Positions 55,592-62,571 of a DNA stretch of 64,000 nucleotides are shown here, one piece after another; positions within the stretch are counted from its first letter, which is position 1; each line of letters starts with the position of its first letter. The position numbers and the translations under genes were made by a program. Origin of the DNA: Fuerstiella sp041398845 (GTDB taxonomy: Bacteria; Planctomycetota; Planctomycetia; Planctomycetales; Planctomycetaceae); the NCBI GenBank assembly GCA_041398845.1, contig JAWKTZ010000015.1:78789-142788 (forward strand). The letters are read 5' to 3'. Under the pieces are notes generated by a model, which did not search any database, had not been told where the DNA came from, and worked only from the letters and a program-made list of their open reading frames with translations.

Positions 55592-57355
55592 TTAACGGGG
55601 AGGTTTGTCCGAATCACGAGCCTTCAGCTGCGATCGGGGGTCTTGAATCCGCAGGATGCGGATTGCAGGCGAAATGGTGCCAATCTCATTCCCGGTGGCT
55701 AGTGTTTCTAATTCGGGGCGTTTCTGTCGATATTCGCCTCGCAGGAAGTTGACAGAAATCAAATAAGTTCCAGGAGGTAAGTTCTCATTGCCGTGCGCTG
55801 GAGAGGCGTAATCTAGGCCGAGGTCTTTTACTGGAAGAAACCCCCAGTAGGCTACATACACCGGCTGCTTTTCTCGATTCTTCGCAAGCCATTCCTGAAT
55901 AAAAAGCAAGTCCTGGCCCCAGTCCACGTTGCCGTCAAGCAAGTGAAAGTGTCCGTTTTGGGGACCGCCTGCGAGTTCGTTGAAGTACGACAGCGTATGA
56001 GGGTAGTTCCTGAGACTGCTGGCAACGACGGTCGCCATGACCAACATTGAGAGGATAAGTCGAGTTCGATTTGACTGTGACAACATTCCCGCAGCGAACA
56101 AGAACGCAAAAGGCGCAGCAGGCAGGATGTATCGCAGGCTGTGTCCGAATCCTGTTTGACTGCAGGGAAGTCCGAATAGAAGAATGCCGGGGAAAGCAAC
56201 AAACAGGAGGACGGCCCGCCCTTTGATGTGCTTGCGAAGGAGAAACGGGGAGACCGCGCATAGCAACAGCGTTCCCACGGGAATCTTCACGGCAACGGCG
56301 TAGAAATAGTACCACCACCAGCCATGGTCATACCAATTGCCTCGAAAGTACGTCTTTCGGGAACCACCCGTATTCTCGAAGTCCCGTCGTTGCAGATCGA
56401 TGCCTTCCAAAAACGCTGCCGGCACCGGTACCGGCACGGAGCGAAACAGTGAATCCTCAAACCTGTTGACGCCATCAGTTCCTGCGAACGTTGTGCTGAC
56501 GAACTTGTAGTCACCGAGCAGTTGACATGTCCCTTCGAAGCCGTACCCCAGATTCAGAACGTAAATTGCAGTGGTAATTCCGACCAACATCTGAAACACG
56601 ATTTGCATCTCACGACGTTGTGTGCCGATGATGCAGGTGATCAGACAGATCGCGGGGAATGCAGAGAACAGAACAATGGCGTTGGTTTTGGCAAGCAGTG
56701 CCACCCCCAGCGTAGCCCCCCAGATGAGACTTCGACCCCACGTGGGCGTCTCAGACCAGCGCCAGAATGTGTAGCACGCGGCGATACATAGTGCGGTAAC
56801 GCCAATATCCGGAGTCAACAATTGAGCATGAGCAAGTATGTTAGGGCTGAAGCACCATAGCACCAGGGCTGCATACCCGGAAGCCACGCCGAAAAACTCA
56901 AATGCCCACCGATAACAAACGAACGCTCCTATCAGAGAGAAGGGAATGCATCCCCATCTGCCAATTGTAAACAGCCAAAAAGATCGTTCGCCGTTGGCCA
57001 CTAGAAAACTGCGCCCTACAGCATGTTCACTTCGGACACCCGGCCCTACCTTATAGTCCTTCCAGTCGTATCCTGGCTGTGCCAGCATCACCGGGATCGC
57101 CGCGACCAGGCGAACCAGCGGTGGACTGACCTTGCAGAGATCAAAGCGACCCAATTGCCAGTGACTCAGGCCGGAAGCCAGATATGCTGGTTCGTCAACG
57201 GTTGGTGAATGCACGTACGCTCCCCACATGCAAAGCGCCACATGAATGCCAACAATGGCAGCAACAATCAGTCTTCGGTAGCGAAGCTCGATACGGACAA
57301 ATACCATTGGAACTGCTTTACCTGGATCGTCCTTTGGTGCGTGCGGCATCATCAT
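55592..57355 (-). CDS. GT39/ArnT-like membrane glycosyltransferase, paralogue B
   Basis: 587 residues from the ATG at 57355, which overlaps the stop of the preceding GT2 gene (ATGA); this decides the start over the longer frame from 57403. The first loop has H-S-P-T-V-D-E-P-A-Y-L-A-S-G-L-S-H-W, the second S-P-P-L-V-R-L. Some ten membrane segments follow. The tail carries L-L-D-G-N-V-D-W-G-Q-D-L-L and Y-L-I-S-V-N-F-L-R-G-E, matching paralogue A at 37768. It is expected to transfer a sugar from a polyprenyl-phosphate donor on the outer side of the membrane. As last gene of the operon it could glycosylate the double-glycine protein or its partner; that is inference. Confidence 0.86.
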   Translation of the reverse strand: MMMPHAPKDDPGKAVPMVFVRIELRYRRLIVAAIVGIHVALCMWGAYVHSPTVDEPAYLASGLSHWQLGRFDLCKVSPPLVRLVAAIPVMLAQPGYDWKDYKVGPGVRSEHAVGRSFLVANGERSFWLFTIGRWGCIPFSLIGAFVCYRWAFEFFGVASGYAALVLWCFSPNILAHAQLLTPDIGVTALCIAACYTFWRWSETPTWGRSLIWGATLGVALLAKTNAIVLFSAFPAICLITCIIGTQRREMQIVFQMLVGITTAIYVLNLGYGFEGTCQLLGDYKFVSTTFAGTDGVNRFEDSLFRSVPVPVPAAFLEGIDLQRRDFENTGGSRKTYFRGNWYDHGWWWYYFYAVAVKIPVGTLLLCAVSPFLLRKHIKGRAVLLFVAFPGILLFGLPCSQTGFGHSLRYILPAAPFAFLFAAGMLSQSNRTRLILSMLVMATVVASSLRNYPHTLSYFNELAGGPQNGHFHLLDGNVDWGQDLLFIQEWLAKNREKQPVYVAYWGFLPVKDLGLDYASPAHGNENLPPGTYLISVNFLRGEYRQKRPELETLATGNEIGTISPAIRILRIQDPRSQLKARDSDKPPR

Positions 57356-58323
57356 TCTGCCGAGGCTTCTGTCGTCGGAGAGAAGTTCAGTTCTGCGACA
57401 CAATCAGCAGTCGCTATCTGCTCCGTAGATTCACTTTCGTGGCAGCCGTCATCCATCATGGGTTTCCAGAATCGGGCTCTGATGAGTGTGGCAATCGCCA
57501 TCCCACCATCCCAGACCAGTCTCAGCTTCTTTCCGTCATACATATGTCGTGGAAAGTAAGCTACGGGAACTTCCGCAAGCTTTAGCTTCAGTCTCGCCGC
57601 CTTTCCGATGACTTCCGGGCAAAAGTCAAATTCTCTGGCCGTCAGTTGCATCTTCCGTAAATTCTTCAGGGAGACGACCTTATAACAGCACGCAGCATCC
57701 CGTATGGCATATCCATGCACGTAGTAAGCCAGCTTCCCCAGCAGCCAGACTCCAACACGATGAAGCATCGTGTTGATCGTCCGTGATGCCGTTCGGATAC
57801 CGATAACGATATCTGCGTCTCCGTTTAACAGAGGTTCCATCAGAGCTGAGTAGGAGTCGGGATGGAGTTCCAAATCTGCGTCTTGAACGACAACGAATCT
57901 TCCGCTTGCGTAGCTTAGACCGGTTCGAATTGAGGAACCTTTTCCCTGATTGGAATCGTGTCTTAGCCAGGCAACACGGGATACATTCGAGGCGTCCTGC
58001 AAATTAAGTTTTGCGATCCAGTCTGCGATGGCATCATCAGTTCCGTCTCGCGAGCCATCGTCGACGATAACAATCTCTTTTTCGGTTGGCTCAGTCCAAA
58101 CGCGGCCCAGTGTGACTGCGACAGTGGCCGCCTCATTAAAGACCGGTACAATAACGGTGATTAACGGGCGACAGACTTCTCCTGCGGTCTCTAGAGCAAC
58201 CGGCGCGGCGGCAGATTTGAGAGCATCAGGTCTTTCGTCAGATGCGGACAACGATGCAATTTCTATAGAGAAAAGATAACAGCCTATAGTAACGAAAATG
58301 CTGAGGCCGCGATCTTCCCGCAC
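57352..58323 (-). CDS. Family 2 glycosyltransferase (polyprenyl-phosphate sugar synthase-like)
   Basis: The GTG at 58323, preceded by a GGGGGGGAG run with about 7 bases spacing, is the best start; a longer frame from TTG 58371 would overlap the upstream gene. About 323 residues. GT2 motifs: V-I-V-P-V-F-N-E-A-A-T-V, I-V-I-V-D-D-G-S-R-D-G-T, G-K-G-S-S-I-R-T-G-L and V-V-V-Q-D-A-D-L-E-L-H-P-D. The F-C-P-E-V-I-G-K-A-A segment is typical of dolichyl/polyprenyl-phosphate-hexose synthases. No C-terminal membrane helices. It is coupled to the GT39 gene, so the pair can be read as donor maker plus transferase. It lies 20 bases after the tail-anchored protein gene. Confidence 0.86.
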   Translation of the reverse strand: MREDRGLSIFVTIGCYLFSIEIASLSASDERPDALKSAAAPVALETAGEVCRPLITVIVPVFNEAATVAVTLGRVWTEPTEKEIVIVDDGSRDGTDDAIADWIAKLNLQDASNVSRVAWLRHDSNQGKGSSIRTGLSYASGRFVVVQDADLELHPDSYSALMEPLLNGDADIVIGIRTASRTINTMLHRVGVWLLGKLAYYVHGYAIRDAACCYKVVSLKNLRKMQLTAREFDFCPEVIGKAARLKLKLAEVPVAYFPRHMYDGKKLRLVWDGGMAIATLIRARFWKPMMDDGCHESESTEQIATADCVAELNFSPTTEASAE

Positions 58324-58343
58324 GCCGTCACTCCCCCCCGACG

Positions 58344-59453
58344 TTATGCCTTCTTTGAGTGATACAGCCAAGCAAACAGGAGGGCCAGAACGACGACGAT
58401 ATTCACCAGAATCAGAATCTGAGTGTTCGTTCGAGGCGCAGGGACTACTGAGATGGGAGGTGGCGCGGTGCCTGGCGGTCCAAGGCTGATTGGTGTCCCG
58501 CCCAGTCGGACGTCGATGTGATTCACTTTTTTCGGGAGTTCAAATGCCAACGGGTCGAAATAGCCTTCGGTTTCTGCTGCGTTGTTGACGGATGTCCAGT
58601 TAAAATCCATTTTGATCAACTGACTGTCGGATCTTGACTTTTTTTCTATCGTAACGGATTCCGGTATCCACGCACCTTCGCGCTCCGCCCATCTTACGTC
58701 AACTACATCGGTTATGCGCCTCCATGTTCCGTCCTTGTTCAGGCCGTTGGCAGTGTGGAAGTGGACAGGGCGGTAACCGTTCGCGGTGTCAAAGACAAGC
58801 TCACGTCGTATCGTTGGTCCGCGTGGGGCCGATTCGCTACCAGCCCTGAATTGCCATGCGAGCGTGACTTGGCCGTCTTCGCCATCGATGACTTCAGTGG
58901 CGGGGCGTCGAAGCATTTCGCCCGCCTGTGCCCAGGTATGGCGTTCCACTTCACCCTGGCTTCCTAGGCCATAGCATCGCGGATCCACCGGGCGAACGAC
59001 TTCGTTCTGAAGAGTCGGCGCCCCCGTTATGATCGGTCGCCCCTCTGGATTTCGAAGCCAGATCACGGAGCGATCCGGCAACGAAATCATCTTTCCACCG
59101 GTTTGAATTTCATGCGTCTCAATCAGTGTTTCCGCGCCTTCCTCACGCACGACTTCATCCAGCGCTGTTTCCGACCGATCGAACCTGAAAGTTTCGGCAT
59201 CGAAGTCAAACGCCGAAAAAATCGATACGGTTCCTTCGAAGGTTACATTTCCGGCGGCATCGAAGTGTTTGACATCGCCCTTAGCCTCGTAGACTCCCTG
59301 ACGGAGAGTGCTGCCGTTGGAAAGAAACCCGCTTAAAATCAGTTCCTGTCGATCGCCGACGGGAGAGGATTGAGTCTCTCTTGAGGTCTCGCGACGAACT
59401 TCATCCGCACAGGACGTCCCCACCAACAGCAACACTACCAGTGCGCGCGACAT
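58344..59453 (-). CDS. Tail-anchored envelope protein of unknown function (369 aa)
   Basis: The ATG at 59453 opens a signal peptide (M-S-R-A-L-V-V-L-L-L-V-G-T-S-C-A); its T-S-C-A end could also be read as a lipobox-like site. The longer frame from 59684 crosses the intergenic hairpin and is rejected. The body, about 320 residues, has no named domain. It includes a lipoprotein-localisation-like pattern of beta strands (Y-E-A-K-G-D-V-K-H-F-D) and W-R-R-I-T-D-V-V-D-V-R-W. The C-terminus is a single helix I-L-I-L-V-N-I-V-V-V-L-A-L-L-F-A-W-L-Y with a basic tail, resembling the anchors of the EF-hand proteins and of the 47873 protein. Its place between the Cys-rich protein and the glycosyltransferases suggests that it receives, carries or displays that protein. 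Function unproven. Confidence 0.8.
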   Translation of the reverse strand: MSRALVVLLLVGTSCADEVRRETSRETQSSPVGDRQELILSGFLSNGSTLRQGVYEAKGDVKHFDAAGNVTFEGTVSIFSAFDFDAETFRFDRSETALDEVVREEGAETLIETHEIQTGGKMISLPDRSVIWLRNPEGRPIITGAPTLQNEVVRPVDPRCYGLGSQGEVERHTWAQAGEMLRRPATEVIDGEDGQVTLAWQFRAGSESAPRGPTIRRELVFDTANGYRPVHFHTANGLNKDGTWRRITDVVDVRWAEREGAWIPESVTIEKKSRSDSQLIKMDFNWTSVNNAAETEGYFDPLAFELPKKVNHIDVRLGGTPISLGPPGTAPPPISVVPAPRTNTQILILVNIVVVLALLFAWLYHSKKA

Positions 59454-59493
59454 GAAACTTATTCCTGAGTAACGTTCAGTGAATTGACTCAGA

Positions 59494-59536
59494 AACGGCA
59501 CGGCAATGTTCAAAACAGAATCATTGCCGTGCCGTT
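59494..59536 (-). terminator. Perfect 15-bp hairpin between the Cys-rich protein gene and the tail-anchored gene
   Basis: The arms 59494-59508 and 59522-59536 are exact inverted repeats (AACGGCACGGCAATG) with a 13-base loop. On the transcribed minus strand it lies 57 bases after the stop of the Cys-rich gene and is followed by only a short T run, so it may be a partial terminator or 3' stabiliser. That would let the small-protein gene be expressed above the downstream genes. Confidence 0.7.
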
Positions 59537-59592
59537 CCAACGCGTGAAATCGGGACAGAACCCGTCCCGAGACGGTGTCATGAATTTGGGCA

Positions 59593-60135
59593 CTAACTCG
59601 GAGGAAAGTACTTGCAGGCGTCGGAAGCGGGATTTGCCTCGTCAGTGTCCTGACGCCCCGCATTCCGTTGCAGGTTGCTTCCATCGCACGCCCACCCGTC
59701 GAAATGAACGCCCTGAATCCAAAACTCCCAGTAGGAACAGTCGTTTGCGCATTTTTCCTCTTTGTAGCAATAGAATACCCGGTCTATGCATTCATCCCTA
59801 CCGTCTTCCATGACATCCTCACATGACGGGTAACTTGTCTGCGCCGATCCTGGCAGCAGTTGAAACTCTCCCGTGTTGACGCAGATCAGCATCGACTCTT
59901 CATCTTCCGGATCTTCAAACACACACGGGTCTGGAGTCCCCGAATTGCAGGTTCCAGACGTCTGTCCGCATACACCAAACCATTCCGTCTTCTTGCATGA
60001 GGCAGCTCCGCCGACCAGATTCATCAGCTCCATATCCGACGCCGCGTCCAGATCAGAGGCGACAAAGTACCGGTCGCCAACCATCGTGGCATTCAGACCG
60101 GCCAGAACACTCATTACCAGGATCATCCTTCGCAT
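59593..60135 (-). CDS. Cys-rich secreted protein with a double-glycine leader (probable C39 substrate)
   Basis: 180 residues. The start at ATG 60135 is supported by AGGAG 8 bases upstream and by a signal-like hydrophobic N-terminus (M-I-L-V-M-S-V-L-A-G). Residues 28-43 read D-L-D-A-A-S-D-M-E-L-M-N-L-V-G-G, matching the double-glycine leader consensus: Glu at -8, Leu at -7, Leu at -4, Gly-Gly at -2/-1. Cleavage after Gly43 would release a 137-residue product starting A-A-S-C-K-K with 12 cysteines, many acidic and aromatic residues and no known domain. The gene directly before it (one base apart) encodes an exported C39-type peptidase, the family that cleaves such leaders. Unusually, leader and peptidase both carry export signals, so processing would take place outside the cytoplasm. 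Alternative: the Gly-Gly is chance and the protein is only signal-peptide processed. Confidence 0.82.
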   Translation of the reverse strand: MRRMILVMSVLAGLNATMVGDRYFVASDLDAASDMELMNLVGGAASCKKTEWFGVCGQTSGTCNSGTPDPCVFEDPEDEESMLICVNTGEFQLLPGSAQTSYPSCEDVMEDGRDECIDRVFYCYKEEKCANDCSYWEFWIQGVHFDGWACDGSNLQRNAGRQDTDEANPASDACKYFPPS

Positions 60136-60136
60136 C

Positions 60137-60814
60137 TTAGATACTCCTATCAGGGACTTCATTGATGCCACCGAACGTTCGGCGACGGAAAAACGAAACG
60201 ACACGTGACCACAACATACGAAACGAAATAACCACAACGCCGACCGTGACGGTTGCAGCGAGAAACACGAACCACTTGTTGGACCCGGCAGATATTGAAA
60301 TCTCCCCAACCGCCGGTGACGTGGCTCCCGTTGATTCAATTAATAGCATGACGGGACTGCATGTACTGCAGAATTCCGATCTGTTGACCAGTTGCTGGGA
60401 AGCCGGCGGACTAAAGACTTCCCAGGTCGAGGCATCCGACGTGGGCATGCAACAAACGAAATGGCCAACCGGAAGGTTCCCGCCGCCTGAATCGTTTTCA
60501 CGATGCATAATGGCGGGCCCCGTCAGCCGGACCATCTGACCAGGATTCAGCTTCGACGCACGTACGGAAACTCCGCGCTGACGGATTGCATCCCGCAGTT
60601 GCAACATAGATGTGCCGTCTTCAGAGCGTGGCCATTGCAGTTCTTTCACCAGCTCAACAAGATCCGCCTCAACACCGATTCTTTGCAGTGCGAAAACCAC
60701 ACAACGTGGTCCGCAAAGTGAATCTGACGAATGAGCGGCCGGAGTTTCTTCATCCGCGGCTGCAACGCTGGTCAGCAGCACCATAATCAACGATGTACAG
60801 ACAGAGTGCTTCAT
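60137..60814 (-). CDS. Exported, membrane-anchored C39-like cysteine peptidase
   Basis: 225 residues. It starts in an ATGA overlap with the DUF1573 gene. A signal peptide (S-L-I-M-V-L-L-T-S-V-A-A-A) is followed by D-S-L-C-G-P-R-C-V-V-F-A-L-Q-R-I-G, the C39 catalytic segment with Cys34. Then come D-G-T-S-M-L-Q-L-R-D-A-I-R-Q-R-G, which fits the C39 helix, and V-G-H-F-V-C-C-M with the catalytic His118. The third residue, Asp in typical C39 domains, falls at V-F-S-P-P and is Ser135 here, so activity may be altered. A C-terminal membrane helix lies near residues 182-205 with a basic tail. C39 domains normally form the N-terminus of ABC exporters (PCAT type); this one stands alone outside the membrane. 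The double-glycine protein gene follows by one base, the obvious candidate substrate. Confidence 0.82.
   Translation of the reverse strand: MKHSVCTSLIMVLLTSVAAADEETPAAHSSDSLCGPRCVVFALQRIGVEADLVELVKELQWPRSEDGTSMLQLRDAIRQRGVSVRASKLNPGQMVRLTGPAIMHRENDSGGGNLPVGHFVCCMPTSDASTWEVFSPPASQQLVNRSEFCSTCSPVMLLIESTGATSPAVGEISISAGSNKWFVFLAATVTVGVVVISFRMLWSRVVSFFRRRTFGGINEVPDRSI
60144..60148 (-). promoter_or_regulatory. Ribosome binding site deciding the start of the double-glycine protein
   Basis: AGGAG on the minus strand, with 8 bases to the ATG at 60135. It lies within the last codons of the C39 gene, so translation of the two is probably coupled. No comparable site precedes the upstream in-frame starts. 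Confidence 0.75.
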
Positions 60815-61896
60815 TTTTCACCGGCTCCGTCAATCACTGCGGCGACGACCGGAATTTCGAGCTGTAATGAAGGAAGTGCGGGCACAGAAATCAGTAGCGA
60901 ACTCTTGAAAAGCCCGACATCCGAGCCCGCCGCGAACACACAGTCCACCTCCCAATAGCGGTCCGTTTTCCGTTTCAGGTCGCACTTCAGGGCCTCAGAA
61001 CGACTCATCAGCGTAAGTTCCAATGACTTTGAGCCTGGTATTTCCTCTGCGTCAACCAGAATCTTCAGGCTCGCTCGACTTTGAGAACGGACGTTCACTT
61101 CGCCGAAGAACAGCCTGTCCGGCACCGCCCGAACGGGATGAGTGACTGTGACAAACACCGGGAAATCAAACAACGTCTCGCCGTCGGAAGTCGCCCCGTG
61201 AACGGAACCTCGGTGATGTCCGACTGCAGGTGGCCGAATGATTTTGATGATCAGTCGCCACGACTCGACTGGCTGCAATGTGGGTTCGGAGACCGGTATG
61301 GGTACAGCGTCACATTCCAGCCAGTCTACGGTGCTGGTGACAGAAAACTGATCCCATACATTTGCTGTCCAGTTTTCGACCACAGCCGAATACTCACGCT
61401 CGCCACTGCCGGTCACACACCGTTCATCGATGCGATTGGGCAGAATCCGAGTACGAGGACGTACGGTCGCACTAAAACTCAGTTCAACAACGCCGCCACC
61501 AACGATATCCAGAAACGTCGACTTTCTGATCACCCCTTCTTTACTGCCGGGCTTGAATGTAACCTCAAGATTGCCTTGTTGTCCGGGGTCGATTACACGC
61601 GGGATGTTACCGGTCGTCGTGCATCCACACGTCGTTCGGACTCCCTGGAAACGTAAAGGCGTCTTCGACTCGTTTTTTACGACAAACGTATGGGTGATGG
61701 GTTCGCCGACGTACACGATTCCAAACTCGTGATGAATCGCTTTGCGAGTGGAGGGTTCCGGATGAGAACTATGAGAGCCGGAACGATCAGCCGGTCCGTC
61801 CGTATCCGCCTGCCGTTGCGGCGCGCCGTACACAAGGAAGCAGGCGAGGCCGGACGTGAAGAGGCAAAGGAAAAGTGATTGAGGACGAAGCATCAC
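60811..61896 (-). CDS. DUF1573 domain exported protein
   Basis: 361 residues with a signal peptide (S-L-F-L-C-L-F-T-S-G-L-A-C-F-L-V). Residues about 55-150 form a DUF1573 immunoglobulin-like domain: F-G-I-V-Y-V-G-E-P-I-T-H-T-F, then the signature R-T-T-C-G-C-T-T-T, then P-G-Q-Q-G-N-L-E-V-T-F-K-P. The rest looks like further beta-sandwich domains, one with F-F-G-E-V-N-V-R. DUF1573 proteins are abundant in Planctomycetota and Bacteroidota envelopes; their role is unsettled. As first gene of the operon, coupled to the C39 peptidase by an ATGA overlap, it may be a periplasmic partner or scaffold for the peptidase or its substrate. Confidence 0.88.
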   Translation of the reverse strand: MMLRPQSLFLCLFTSGLACFLVYGAPQRQADTDGPADRSGSHSSHPEPSTRKAIHHEFGIVYVGEPITHTFVVKNESKTPLRFQGVRTTCGCTTTGNIPRVIDPGQQGNLEVTFKPGSKEGVIRKSTFLDIVGGGVVELSFSATVRPRTRILPNRIDERCVTGSGEREYSAVVENWTANVWDQFSVTSTVDWLECDAVPIPVSEPTLQPVESWRLIIKIIRPPAVGHHRGSVHGATSDGETLFDFPVFVTVTHPVRAVPDRLFFGEVNVRSQSRASLKILVDAEEIPGSKSLELTLMSRSEALKCDLKRKTDRYWEVDCVFAAGSDVGLFKSSLLISVPALPSLQLEIPVVAAVIDGAGEK

Positions 61897-62289
61897 AACA
61901 CCCCTTTTCAGAGATCAGAGAGTGGTGAATGTGGAAACCACCCACTCCTGTCGAACCACGCTAGCGGAAATGATGCAGAGCTGCAAGTCTCCTTGGCAGT
62001 TTTGCCGGAAACTCGCGTTGCCTCGGTTTTTGTTGGCGGGATGGATTTCGTATGAGGTCAGTGTTCTGTTGACATTTCATTTTAAATCTGGGTTTTTTTT
62101 GATCGAGTTCCAAGATGGGGCGCAAATTTCGAAAGTGGCAATCGGATGCGAGCTGGTTGTTTCCTCGGTCGCCGCAGGACTGGCTGCCCGCAGAACATCT
62201 GGTTTGCTTTTTGCTGGATGTGACTGCCCAGATTGACATCTCGCCGATCGCTGACGACTACTCGGACGAAGACGGCACCACCGCCCGCA
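61897..62289. other. Upstream region of the DUF1573 operon
   Basis: About 390 bases. It should contain the promoter of the minus-strand operon. A plus-strand frame of 104 residues (61922-62236) has a hydrophobic stretch but no family, no clear start signal and no neighbour on its strand, so I do not call it a gene. No hairpin or insertion-sequence end was recognised. Confidence 0.4.
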
Positions 62290-62440
62290 GGTCGGAAGCC
62301 GAATAAGCTGGTTCATCGACGGTTGGTGAGTGGACCCGGGCTCCCCGGATACAGACCAATATGCATTAGAATGACAATGGTGATCAGCTCCGTGTGATAC
62401 CTTCGCTCCAGCTCAGTCGTGAGCTGGAATTTTGCCGTGT
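62290..62440 (-). pseudogene. N-terminal remnant of a third GT39-like gene
   Basis: In two frames the minus strand gives E-L-E-R-R-Y-H-T-E-L-I-T-I-V-I-L-M-H-I-G, then V-H-S-P-T-V-D-E-P-A-Y-S-A-S-D-L. These align with R-Y-R-R-L-I-V-A-A-I-V-G-I-H and V-H-S-P-T-V-D-E-P-A-Y-L-A-S-G-L of paralogue B (57355-55592). One frameshift separates the two pieces and the rest of the gene is missing. It lies next to the IS4-type transposase, which may have caused the loss. Confidence 0.75.
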
Positions 62441-62571
62441 GGGTCGTTCGATGCCTGGGCTCACGAGCCGGACTCCTCAAATGGTATTCCGTATCGACGA
62501 TTCAGGTTCATTCAGCACGCAGGATCGTTAATCTCTGCACTTTAGGTGATCAGCTCTCATCCGATTGGAGT

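Noticed and set aside
61922..62236. 104-residue plus-strand frame with a hydrophobic segment
   Set aside because: It has no ribosome site, homology or operon partner, and it overlaps the expected promoter region of the DUF1573 operon.
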